Assembly: GCA_018003015.1 (NCBI GenBank)
Contig: JAGNEZ010000008.1
Location: forward strand, 21,285 to 85,284
Direction: 5' to 3'
DNA from: Phycisphaerae bacterium
GTDB taxonomy: Bacteria; Planctomycetota; Phycisphaerae; UBA1845; PWPN01
DNA length: 64,000 nucleotides
The position numbers were made by a program, and so were the translations under genes. Positions 56,736 through 64,000 of this stretch are shown here, one piece after another. The stretch's first letter is position 1; every line of letters begins with the position of its first letter. Below the pieces are notes generated by a model, which was given only the letters and a program-made list of their open reading frames with translations, was not told the origin of the DNA and did no database searches.

Positions 56736-58243
56736 CGCGGGCACCTCTCAGCACGGGAATACGTCCCGAGGACCAAGTCTCCCTTTTCGTCCAGAGGGTC
56801 CCGTGAATGACGCCTCCATGTTTGCCCGCCGTCGTCGATTCCATCCGGTCCGATGCTATAGAGGGTGTAGTGTTCGCCTCTCAAGCGATATCTCAGCACA
56901 CCGCGATCGGCGTAATCAACCGGCAAGCGAGGCAGGTAGTGGGGTATCAGGTCCGCGAGTTGCTGGGGATAGTGGCCCTTGGCGAGCCTGAACCTTTCCA
57001 GTGCCAGCATGGTCAGTCCGGTGTCCAGCTCCATTGCGCCGCTGTAGACCGTGGTCATCGTCCAGACCGCATCCTGCCCAGCGTTTCGAACCTGGCCATC
57101 CAGGATACTTGGGTCACTTCGCAGCCCGCGGTTTCTGGTGACGTCGTGGGTGTGACATGCCCTCAGGTCTACCAAGGACGCCAGTGTGGCGGCCAGCTGA
57201 TTGGCGTTTCGACAGGCGGTGGGGTAGTCGTGGAACAGCGGAGAGGCCAGGTTCAGCCACCGCGAATGACGCTGGCCGGCCCGGGGTTTGGCTGTCCAGG
57301 CATGGAGTTCCATCTCTCGTCCGGTGGCAAACTCGCTGACATCGATCCAATCGCCGCCCTCCCGGACGTAGTACCGGTCGATGCGATCGCGGGTTTGAAT
57401 CCACGCTGCCTGCGCGACTTTGGCGGGCCATGCAGCCGGGAGCAGGATGGCGTCGACGTCGCGCATGAGGGCAGCGCTATCCACGACAGTCGGGTCTTCG
57501 CCTGCGGTCAGTCCGATCTCGACAGCCACTTCCCGTGTGATTCCTGACGCGCTGTGGTAAGCCAGAGGAGAGTGTGATCGGCGCAGCTGAAGGGCCAGAC
57601 CGAATACCGTCAGCCAATCCTCGACCATGGCCTCACTGTCGTGCTCGTGTTCGTGCGCCCAGCGGGAGTGGGCGAGGAGACAATGGGCCCACTCCTTGTA
57701 TTGGACGCAGGAGTCAAACCTGACCGAGGCCGGCTGATTCAGGCTCTGGTCCGCCCAGCCGAGCCCGACGGCCTGCTTCAGCGCTGCTCGGCTCTTCTTG
57801 AACTCCGCTGACGAGAAGAGTTGACCGACGGACCGGATATCACTGCGCGACTCATCCCAGTCTCCGCGCAGGATTTCGTAGAAGTAATAAGTATCAGACC
57901 GCTCCTGGGGAGACAGCATTCGGCTGGAAGGGTCCGAGGCGGCGACGAAGCGTATCGCCGCTGCCGGGATTGGCTGACTCGTGGGGACGACCGCACGGGG
58001 GCATGTCCCGAGGAGCCTTCCCGCCTGGTCGGAGGAGATCGCTTGCGGGCCGAGCGGTTCCAGTGCTCTCAGCTGGGCCAGCCAGTAATCGGTCCGAGGC
58101 GTCGGCCGCAGGGTAATCCGTGGATAGGCGAACCAGGCGAGCCACGCGCTGGAGACAACCAGGATCAGCAGGGCTACGTTCCACCGGCGTCTGCACCCGG
58201 GTGGCGAGATGGAGAGAGCGGGAATGCGCGGACGCTCTGCCAT
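56732..58243 (-). CDS. Membrane-anchored pseudopilin-like-end protein, copy A2
   Basis: 503 residues, paralogue of A1: one N-terminal helix (VALLILVVSSAWLAWFAY), RITLRPTPRTDYWLAQLRAL, a helical outer domain, and LPRLPVDYADRGVLRYRLRG plus YTLYSIGPDGIDDGG near the end. It lacks the proline-rich repeat insert of A1. GAGGA precedes the ATG at 58243. This is the first gene of the minus-strand block, so the promoter for the block probably lies in the following intergenic region. Pseudopilin-like behaviour of the tail is inference by phrase similarity only. Confidence 0.75.
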   Translation of the reverse strand: MAERPRIPALSISPPGCRRRWNVALLILVVSSAWLAWFAYPRITLRPTPRTDYWLAQLRALEPLGPQAISSDQAGRLLGTCPRAVVPTSQPIPAAAIRFVAASDPSSRMLSPQERSDTYYFYEILRGDWDESRSDIRSVGQLFSSAEFKKSRAALKQAVGLGWADQSLNQPASVRFDSCVQYKEWAHCLLAHSRWAHEHEHDSEAMVEDWLTVFGLALQLRRSHSPLAYHSASGITREVAVEIGLTAGEDPTVVDSAALMRDVDAILLPAAWPAKVAQAAWIQTRDRIDRYYVREGGDWIDVSEFATGREMELHAWTAKPRAGQRHSRWLNLASPLFHDYPTACRNANQLAATLASLVDLRACHTHDVTRNRGLRSDPSILDGQVRNAGQDAVWTMTTVYSGAMELDTGLTMLALERFRLAKGHYPQQLADLIPHYLPRLPVDYADRGVLRYRLRGEHYTLYSIGPDGIDDGGQTWRRHSRDPLDEKGDLVLGTYSRAERCPR

Positions 58244-58812
58244 GCCGAATCCTCCTCGGTCACGCGCAGGATGCTCGGTAGCCCGTGCTCTTTTCCCTCG
58301 CGGTGCGGGACTGGGCGGAGGCGACCTGGGAGCGTCAAGTCACCGCGTTTATGCGTTGGTCGTCCTCGAATGCAGTGTCGAATCCACCAAGATTCAGGTC
58401 AACCCCAAGAGCCCACAGCCGGACCGTGGACATTCAACGGCCCGGGCGAGTCGGGATTGCCCGGGTCTTTTCCGGGTGCCAGGGTCGGGGGTGGGTGCAG
58501 GGGGAGGATGGCGTCTGGGGACGGCCAGATCCTGTAGACGGCGAGGAGCGGAGCGGGTCGAAGAACGGGCAGATGCCGAGTCTCCGTCCGTGGGGGCCGC
58601 TGGGCCGGTCGGTTCCCTGGTTTCCCGTTTTCTGGCGTTGCCGGGGGGGGTGCTGGACATCTTCTGGAGAACCTGCTACACTTCTCGTATTCAGTGGGCG
58701 ATAAAGCCATTGGATCAGGGCCAGGTTTCGATGGCTTGATAGGACGCAGCATGCGGCCGCCACACTCCCCGGCACCATCCACTTTCGCCTCGTTTTTGGA
58801 AGAGTAGTATTG
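58244..58812. other. Divergent intergenic region between the A/B block and the helicase
   Basis: About 570 bases. Open frames on both strands lack ribosome sites and family motifs. It must contain outward promoters for both neighbours, but I cannot name good -35/-10 pairs. GGAAGAG at about 58797 is the helicase ribosome site. A run of eight G (near 58645) is the only striking sequence feature. Confidence 0.45.
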
Positions 58813-60201
58813 ATGACATTTGAGCAGTTTGGGCTCGCGGAGCCCATCCTTCGTGCGGTTCGCGCCGAGGGATACACCACCCCCACTCCGATCCAGGTCA
58901 AAGCCATTCCGCCGGCCGTTGAAGGTCGCGACGTTCTGGGTTGCGCCCAGACAGGCACCGGCAAGACCGCTGCCTTTGCCCTGCCGATCCTTCACCGCCT
59001 GGGCGGGCTGGGGCCCGGTGATGGCCGGCATGGGCGGGTGATCCGGGCGTTAGTGGTTGCCCCGACGCGGGAGCTGGCCGCCCAGATCGGTGACAGTTTC
59101 CGCAGCTATGGTCGGCACATGGCGGTTCGCTCGGCCGTCATCTTTGGCGGAGTGAATCAGAGCCCGCAGGTGCGCGCCTTGCGGGGCGGCATTGACATTC
59201 TAGTCGGCACTCCCGGCCGGCTGCTCGATCTGATGCAGCAAGGTGTGGTTGATTTAAGGCACGTTGAGGTACTGGTTCTCGACGAAGCGGATCACATGCT
59301 GGACATGGGTTTCATTCCCGACATTCGCAGAATCCTGGCGAAGGTGCCGATCCGGCGGCAGACGCTGTTATTCTCTGCGACCATGCCCGAGGACATTCGC
59401 ACGTTGGCGAACGCCATTCTGCGACAGCCGATTCACGTGGAGGTTGCGGTGTCTTCACCGGCCGCCGAGACGGTTGAGCAGGCGGTCTACTTTGTGGACA
59501 AGCGGAGCAAGCCGGCGATGCTGGAGTCTTATCTCAACGCCAACGCGATCACCCGGGCCCTGGTTTTCACGCGGACCAAGCACGGTGCCGATCGTGTGGC
59601 CCGGCATCTTACCCGGGCCGGGATTCGGGCCGAAGCCATCCACGGCAACAAGAGTCAGGGTGCGCGGACCCGGGTGATCAACCAGTTCAAATCGCAGGCG
59701 CCGCCGGTGCTGGTGGCGACGGACATAGCGGCTCGCGGCCTGGACATCGATGCCGTCTCGCACGTCATCAACTATGATGTGCCCAACGTCCCGGAGACGT
59801 ACGTGCATCGGATTGGCCGGACCGGCCGGGCAGGAGCAATGGGGCTGGCGGTTTCGTTCTGTGACCACGAGGAGATGGCGTACCTCAGGGATATCGAGCG
59901 GCTGATCCGCAGGCCGATCCCGGTCAGCTCGAAGCGGGCCGGCGTGTCGGCGATCCAGGCGCGGCCGGCGGCTGGCGGGCACCGGCAGCAAAGGCCAGAG
60001 GCTTCGGGCTTTGGAGGCGGGTCTGACTGCGATTACGGCCTTCAGGAGGCTGGGGCTGGTGCGCACCCGGCGACGGGCCCGCAGGCCTGCCACCGGGGTG
60101 CGGCCTCGCATGACCGTCCGCAGGCAGTGCTGGCGGCGGGGACGCGCCGCCTATCAGGTTGGTCACGGCCCAGTCGCAGAGGGCTCCGCAGGGGCAGGTG
60201 A
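58813..60201 (+). CDS. DEAD-box ATP-dependent RNA helicase (RhlE-like)
   Basis: 462 residues. All helicase motifs are present in order: Q motif in [18 protein letters not shown], Ia PTRELAAQ, Ib TPGRLLD, II DEAD (in [13 protein letters not shown]), [44 protein letters not shown]. It unwinds short RNA duplexes in cold response, ribosome assembly or RNA decay. The last 85 residues are variable and contain scattered C and H unusual for RhlE tails, so a late frameshift is possible, though such tails vary widely. The ATG at 58813 follows a TTG codon in frame; family homology begins at the ATG. Confidence 0.93.
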   Translation: MTFEQFGLAEPILRAVRAEGYTTPTPIQVKAIPPAVEGRDVLGCAQTGTGKTAAFALPILHRLGGLGPGDGRHGRVIRALVVAPTRELAAQIGDSFRSYGRHMAVRSAVIFGGVNQSPQVRALRGGIDILVGTPGRLLDLMQQGVVDLRHVEVLVLDEADHMLDMGFIPDIRRILAKVPIRRQTLLFSATMPEDIRTLANAILRQPIHVEVAVSSPAAETVEQAVYFVDKRSKPAMLESYLNANAITRALVFTRTKHGADRVARHLTRAGIRAEAIHGNKSQGARTRVINQFKSQAPPVLVATDIAARGLDIDAVSHVINYDVPNVPETYVHRIGRTGRAGAMGLAVSFCDHEEMAYLRDIERLIRRPIPVSSKRAGVSAIQARPAAGGHRQQRPEASGFGGGSDCDYGLQEAGAGAHPATGPQACHRGAASHDRPQAVLAAGTRRLSGWSRPSRRGLRRGR

Positions 60202-60315
60202 GGGTGTGCGACGGGGTCACGGCTGCAGCGTTCGACGGCTGATTCGGTATGGTTGTCGACGGCCGGTTATTGACTGACGATCGTCGACTGCCGGCCACCG
60301 GAAGCCAGCCAGGTC

Positions 60316-61971
60316 CTATGCTTTGTGCCAGGCCTTTCTGAAGAGTGTGTAACCGCCGGCGAGGTTGCGGACGTCTTTGAAACCGCTCTGCATGAGGATT
60401 CTGGCCGCCACGTAGCCGCGCTGTCCCACCTGGCAGAACACCGTCACCGGCTTGTTTTTATCCAGGCGGAACATGCCCTCGCGAAGTTGTTGAACGGGGA
60501 TGTTGACCGCGCCGGGCAGGGTGCCTGCGGCCACCTCGGCCGCGGTGCGGACGTCGACGAGTTGTCCGGGTTCGATCGGATCGCCTGGCAGGACCTGCTG
60601 GAGATGCCCGTCGAGCTGGTTCTGTGCGACGAATGCGGCGATGTGGACGGGGTCCTTGGCGGCTCCGAACTGAGGGGCGTAGGCCAGATCAACATTTGCC
60701 AGGTCGTCGATTGTAGCGTTGAAGCGCATGGCGGTTGCGATGACGTCGATCCGCTTGTCGACACCCGTGCCGCCGACTGCCTGAGCGCCGAGGATGCGCC
60801 GCGAGCGGGCGTCGAACACGAGTTTGAGGATCATCTGCTCGGCGCCGGGGTAGTAGCCGGCGTGATGGCCGCGGATTGCGTAGGCTGCCGAGCAGGCGAA
60901 GCCGGCCTTGCGGGCCGCCTTGAGGCTCATGCCGGTCATGGTCGCCGCCTTCCCGAACAGGCCCACGATGGCGCTGCCAGCCACCGGGGTCGCGGCGGGT
61001 GCGGCACCGGTCGCGGCATGCTGGCCTGCCAGTCGCCCGTTGCGGTTAGCCGGTCCCGCGAGGGGTACGCGGGTGGACTTGGCAGTGGGCAGGTAGAGGA
61101 CCTCGGCGACGTCGCCGGCCGCGTAGATGCTGGGATCGTTGGTCTGCAGGGACTCGTTCACCGCGACGGCGCCGCTCGCTCCGATGGTGAGGCCGGCGGC
61201 GGCGGCCAGCTCCGCGTTCGGGCGAACGCCGATGGAAATCACGATCAGGTCGGCGGCCAGCGTCTGGCCGCCGGTGAGCCGGACGCCTTTCGCCTGCCCG
61301 TCCTCGACGGTGAGGCTCTCGACTTGGGCGCCGAGGCAGATCGCCACTTTGTGATCGTGGAGTACAGGTTCCAGGAAAGCGGCCATCTCGGGGTCCATAT
61401 TCGGCAACAGCTGGGGCTGAAGCTCGACCAGGCTCACTGCGAGTCCGCGGCTTGTCAGGGCCTCGACCATTTCGAGGCCGATGAAGCCGGCCCCCACGAC
61501 CACGGCCCGCCTGGGTTTTCGCTTATCCACGCAGGCCTTGATCCGATCGGTATCCGCCATGTCGCGGAGGGTAAACACGTTGGAGCATTCGATGCCGTTC
61601 CATGGCGGGCGGATCGGCGAAGCGCCCGTTGCGAGAATGAGCCGGTCGTATGGTTCGAGCGATCGCTCACCGGTCTGATGGTTGAGGACCTCGATCTGTT
61701 TCCCGGCCCGATCAATGCGGGTGACCTCGTGGCATGTCCGGACGTCGATTCGGAAAGTCTCGAGGAAGTGCTTGGGCGTAGCCACCAGGAGCTTGGAGCG
61801 ATCGCGGATCTGCTCGCCGATATGGTACGGCAGGCCGCAGTTGGCGAAGGACACGAACTCGCCCTTCTCGAAGATCACAATCTCGGCCGATTCGTTCATC
61901 CGGCGAGCCCGCGTGGCGGCACTCGCTCCGCCGGCCACGCCTCCAACAATCAGGATTCTAGGTGCTGACAT
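60316..61971 (-). CDS. CoA-disulfide reductase-like flavoprotein with C-terminal rhodanese
   Basis: 551 residues. The FAD site is GGVAGGASAA (about 10-19), the active cysteine C45 lies in SFANCGLPYH as in CoA-disulfide and NADH persulfide reductases, an NAD site is VVVGAGFIGLEM, and the tail from about 445 is a rhodanese domain with its own cysteine in VTVFCQVGQRG. This is the CoADR-RHD architecture, which reduces CoA persulfide or polysulfide with NAD(P)H. AAGGAG precedes the ATG at 61971, and the rhodanese-DUF2892 gene ends 10 bases upstream. Confidence 0.92.
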   Translation of the reverse strand: MSAPRILIVGGVAGGASAATRARRMNESAEIVIFEKGEFVSFANCGLPYHIGEQIRDRSKLLVATPKHFLETFRIDVRTCHEVTRIDRAGKQIEVLNHQTGERSLEPYDRLILATGASPIRPPWNGIECSNVFTLRDMADTDRIKACVDKRKPRRAVVVGAGFIGLEMVEALTSRGLAVSLVELQPQLLPNMDPEMAAFLEPVLHDHKVAICLGAQVESLTVEDGQAKGVRLTGGQTLAADLIVISIGVRPNAELAAAAGLTIGASGAVAVNESLQTNDPSIYAAGDVAEVLYLPTAKSTRVPLAGPANRNGRLAGQHAATGAAPAATPVAGSAIVGLFGKAATMTGMSLKAARKAGFACSAAYAIRGHHAGYYPGAEQMILKLVFDARSRRILGAQAVGGTGVDKRIDVIATAMRFNATIDDLANVDLAYAPQFGAAKDPVHIAAFVAQNQLDGHLQQVLPGDPIEPGQLVDVRTAAEVAAGTLPGAVNIPVQQLREGMFRLDKNKPVTVFCQVGQRGYVAARILMQSGFKDVRNLAGGYTLFRKAWHKA

Positions 61972-61981
61972 CCGCGACTCC

Positions 61982-62503
61982 TTAGCAGCAGGACTTTGAC
62001 GTACAGGAGGACGGTACGTTCCAAGGCATCGCCGCAAGCAGCTTGGCCATGGGACAGAAACCGGTGAGCCCGGCCACGACAAGCCCGAGCGCCACAAAGG
62101 CATCGATGAGCAAGAACCACAGGTTGAAGTGGGCCAGGGCCAGCCCGATCAACAGAATGGTGCCCGCCGCAACCATGACCTGCCTGAAGATCGGAATCGG
62201 CTGACGGCTGCGGACGATCTCGATGCCGGCCGCCTTGCAGGCCTCGATGCCGCCTTCGAGCGTCACCAGGTTCTTGAAGCCGATCTGGGCCAGTTGCTCC
62301 GCAGCCTTGCCGGACCGCACGCCACTCTTGCACATGAGCAGCAGTCGTTCGCTCGGGTCCCAATGGTTTGCCGCAGAGAGGATGCGATCCAGGGGAACGC
62401 ACTCCGCCTTCGCAAGCCGCTCCGCCGCGAACTCATCGTACCCGCGGACATCGATAATCCGGCCTTCCCAACTCGTCACGTTTACCGCGGTCAGCTTCTC
62501 CAT
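61982..62503 (-). CDS. Rhodanese-DUF2892 membrane protein (YgaP-like)
   Basis: 173 residues. An N-terminal rhodanese domain with active cysteine C58 (LLLMCKSGVRSGKA) is joined to two membrane helices and the conserved GFCPMAKLL turn (C150), as in YgaP, ending CTSKSCC. YgaP-type proteins move sulfane sulfur at the membrane. The ATG at 62503 with GGGAGT upstream is preferred over a TTG five codons earlier. It lies between the ArsR regulator and the CoADR-like gene, a normal persulfide-response order. Confidence 0.9.
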   Translation of the reverse strand: MEKLTAVNVTSWEGRIIDVRGYDEFAAERLAKAECVPLDRILSAANHWDPSERLLLMCKSGVRSGKAAEQLAQIGFKNLVTLEGGIEACKAAGIEIVRSRQPIPIFRQVMVAAGTILLIGLALAHFNLWFLLIDAFVALGLVVAGLTGFCPMAKLLAAMPWNVPSSCTSKSCC

Positions 62504-62584
62504 GATTGATACTCCCAACAGATTCTCTTATTCACAACCGTACTACGAGCCTCCTCCAAGTTCCCGCCCCCCCGGGGACGCAAC

Positions 62585-62914
62585 TTATGTCTGACTTCTC
62601 CCGTCTTGTTGCTGAGATCCCGGTGTTGCCGAGGGCAAGGGTGGGCCCTGGTGCTCCTTCATGCAAGCCAGCAGCCAGCCGGGGCGCGGATCAATCACGC
62701 GATAGTAGACTGTCTTTCCCATTCGCTCGCATCCTAGAATCCCGTGGGCCTTCATCATATTGAGGTGCTGGCTCGCGGCGTTGCCGGGGATCTGGAGATG
62801 GTCGGCGATCTCCTTCACCGATAGCCGTGCGTTCAGGAGCAGGTCGCAGATTCGGAGCCGGTGCGGATGAGCCAGTACGCGGAGCACGGATGCCGCATGC
62901 TCCAATCGGGTCAT
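62585..62914 (-). CDS. ArsR-family transcriptional regulator, probably persulfide-sensing
   Basis: 109 residues from the ATG at 62914 (MTRLEHAASVLRVLAHPHRL). It has the winged-helix of ArsR/SmtB proteins, with the recognition helix around NAASQHLNMMKAHG. Cysteines are C23 (in LRICDLL), C62 and C84 (LLACMKEH). C23 and C84 fall about where the dithiol of persulfide sensors BigR/SqrR lies, which fits the sulfur operon it heads; metal-binding CxC boxes are absent. An ATG at 62945 would give a nearly leaderless start; the ATG at 62966 lies upstream of the predicted transcript start and cannot be used from that promoter. Start remains uncertain. Confidence 0.88.
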   Translation of the reverse strand: MTRLEHAASVLRVLAHPHRLRICDLLLNARLSVKEIADHLQIPGNAASQHLNMMKAHGILGCERMGKTVYYRVIDPRPGWLLACMKEHQGPPLPSATPGSQQQDGRSQT

Positions 62915-62954
62915 AGGGACGAGGGTGGGGGTTGCGCCAAGCATATCAGCACAA

Positions 62955-62984
62955 CTATAGGTCATGACCTCATGATGTGTCAAC
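62955..62984 (-). promoter_or_regulatory. Strong promoter with overlapping perfect palindrome (likely ArsR operator)
   Basis: On the minus strand TTGACA (62979-62984) and TATAGT (62955-62960) are separated by 18 bases, close to the sigma-70 consensus. The perfect 12-base palindrome AGGTCATGACCT (62960-62971) lies between them and touches the -10 box, a position where a bound repressor blocks polymerase. It precedes the arsR-rhodanese-CoADR genes. Confidence 0.75.
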
Positions 62985-63023
62985 CTGAAAACGTCGTAAC
63001 CCGGAATAATCATGGTTACTCCC

Positions 63024-63052
63024 TTGACGCATGTGCATATCGTGGGTTTAAT
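63024..63052 (+). promoter_or_regulatory. Putative promoter for tRNA-Ala
   Basis: TTGACG (63024-63029), 17-base spacer, TTTAAT (63047-63052), both boxes five of six to the sigma-70 consensus. It points at the tRNA gene about 80 bases downstream and is back-to-back with the arsR promoter. Confidence 0.55.
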
Positions 63053-63136
63053 AACCGATCTTGGTGCGGGTGGCCGCACCGGCCGTCGGCAGCTGTCCGA
63101 TGGTTGAGTTACACGGCGGATGTGGTTACTCGGCTG

Positions 63137-63209
<73 letters not shown>

Positions 63210-63303
63210 TTCCCCAAGTATCTGACGGAAAAGCACTTACGATCCGTCAGCATCCTGTCATCAGGTCTGACGAACGTGGCACTACACTTCTGGAGGTAGT
63301 GTC

Positions 63304-63629
63304 ATGCCCCGAAGCCGACCCGCTTCAAATTCCCTGTCGCTCCACAAGCCGACCGGCCAACTCTATGTGACCCGTGCCGGTAAGCGGATTGACCTGGCTG
63401 CCGACCATGAGTTGGCCCGGAGAAGTACCATCGCCTTGCCCTTGGGCTCGGAGCCCCCATCCTCCAAGACGGCGCTCCAGGACTCTCGGTGAAAGCGTTG
63501 GCGAACCGGTTCTTGGAGGCCCAACAGGCAAATTGGCAGGACCCCACCGACACCTTGCGTTCATACAGGCAGACTACCGATGCCGATCGCATCTGGCGTG
63601 GTTTCGGGGGAAGCCGGGGATTGGGCTGA
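63304..63629 (+). pseudogene. Decayed tyrosine-recombinase (integrase) N-terminal fragment
   Basis: The first frame opens MPRSRPASNSLSLHKPTGQL with YVTRAGKRIDLAADHE, the typical beginning of planctomycete phage-type integrases. It breaks off in frame near 63492. A second frame (about 63480-63629) continues with VKALANRFLEAQQANWQDPT and LRSYRQTTDADR, equivalent to the next helical part of such integrases, then stops. The catalytic C-terminal half with the R-H-R-Y residues is missing. The start has GGAGG at 63291-63295. The position right after tRNA-Ala marks an old integration event. Confidence 0.75.
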
Positions 63630-63827
63630 TGGCCTGGTCGACGCCACTATCGCAGTGCGCATCCAGTCCTTCTACGTGAGGCCTGGCCGCCGTGGCGGGG
63701 AGAGGGACACCCTCCCATCGAGCAGAATGCTATTGCCGGAACTCGTTGACGAGCATGGCGCAAGCTGCATCCGGGATTTACACATCGAGACTCTGAGGGA
63801 CAAGCCGGGGACGCCGGAGGACACGGG

Positions 63828-64000
63828 TTAGTTCGCGCAGTTCGGATCGGCCGGTTTACCCGCCCCGCTGTAACAGCGCTGGAAGATGCCGAAGTCATCC
63901 TGGTCCACGTCGTTGTCGCCGTCGAAGTCGGCCGCCCGGCACAGCCGCGAGCCGTCGTGCGGGATGGCCGGGCCGGAGGCGCAGCCCTCGAAGAGCTCCA
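63828..64000 (-). CDS. C-terminal end of a dockerin-like secreted protein (runs off the right edge)
   Basis: The minus strand encodes the last 57 codons of a protein ending at a TAA (63828-63830). It reads FEGCASGPAIPHDGSRLCRA, then an EF-hand loop DFDGDNDVDQDDF and FQRCYSGAGKPADPNCAN. The DxDGDxDxDxxDFxxFQxCYSG phrase is the same signature seen at residues 49-70 of the giant protein, here at a C-terminus, where dockerin-like modules usually lie. Only the tail is visible, so the main domain is unknown. Confidence 0.88.
   Translation of the reverse strand, partial: ELFEGCASGPAIPHDGSRLCRAADFDGDNDVDQDDFGIFQRCYSGAGKPADPNCAN

Noticed and set aside
58209..58739. Plus-strand open frames in the gap before the helicase
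   Set aside because: They lack ribosome sites and have frame-independent GC-rich composition; more likely promoter region than gene.
60325..61968. A 547-codon plus-strand open frame opposite the CoADR-rhodanese gene
   Set aside because: Complete overlap with a gene whose FAD, NAD and rhodanese motifs are intact.

Overview
The window is a GC-rich, densely coded bacterial chromosome segment. Several features point to the Planctomycetota, most likely a Phycisphaerae-like lineage. These are pseudopilin N-termini, PEP-CTERM sorting, dockerin-like modules with the DxDGDxDxDxxDFxxFQxCYSG signature, membrane proteins carrying a CGYRITGLPxxxxCPECG zinc ribbon, DUF4175 and squalene-cyclase-repeat proteins next to MoxR clusters, and the bacterial V-type ATPase layout with DUF2764. 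The taxonomic call is inference from family content; there is no rRNA in the window.

Left part (1-15.2 kb): a pseudopilin runs off the left edge (minus). It is followed on plus by a GH62-like arabinofuranosidase and a 1,877-residue secreted multidomain protein (EF-hand/dockerin-like, two lamin-tail domains, CotH-like region, two almost identical 531-bp repeats, beta-helix, FN3-like end). A minus-strand housekeeping run (rimO, pgsA, pgpA, uppP, recO) converges on it. Plus-strand genes then encode a DUF547 lipoprotein and an M20 peptidase, preceded by an orphan intrinsic terminator.

Middle part (15.2-35.2 kb): a two-domain CE15-like/alpha-beta hydrolase is followed by a complete V-ATPase operon in the order E-DUF2764-A-B-D-I-K, with overlapping start and stop codons. 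Its proteolipid keeps the residues expected for Na+ binding. Downstream lies a decayed glycosidase remnant facing a truncated small ORF. A minus-strand set encodes a VanZ-like membrane protein, GTP-type PEP carboxykinase and a Tat-exported sugar-phosphate-isomerase-like protein. An MMPL transporter, a UroD-family protein and a PEP-CTERM protein with its terminator follow.

Right-centre (35.2-58.2 kb): about 23 kb of co-directional minus-strand genes form the most unusual block. It starts with a duplicated two-gene cassette (pseudopilin-like A protein plus zinc-ribbon membrane B protein). Then come a MoxR ATPase, an FHA-GAF-PP2C phosphatase, a second MoxR, DUF58, a BatA-like VWA protein, a VWA protein with a PA14 domain inside it, a giant DUF4175 coiled-coil protein and a squalene-cyclase-fold protein. 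Seven start/stop overlaps or near-abutments suggest coupled translation. The likely theme is a MoxR/VWA chaperone machine at the cell envelope with a phosphatase input. Its job is not known.

Right end (58.2-64 kb): a DEAD-box RNA helicase (plus) converges on a sulfur/persulfide operon (minus: ArsR regulator, rhodanese-DUF2892, CoA-disulfide-reductase-rhodanese fusion) with a near-consensus promoter carrying a perfect palindrome. A tRNA-Ala(GGC) gene is followed directly by a decayed integrase, a classic integration-site scar. The right edge cuts a second dockerin-like protein on the minus strand.
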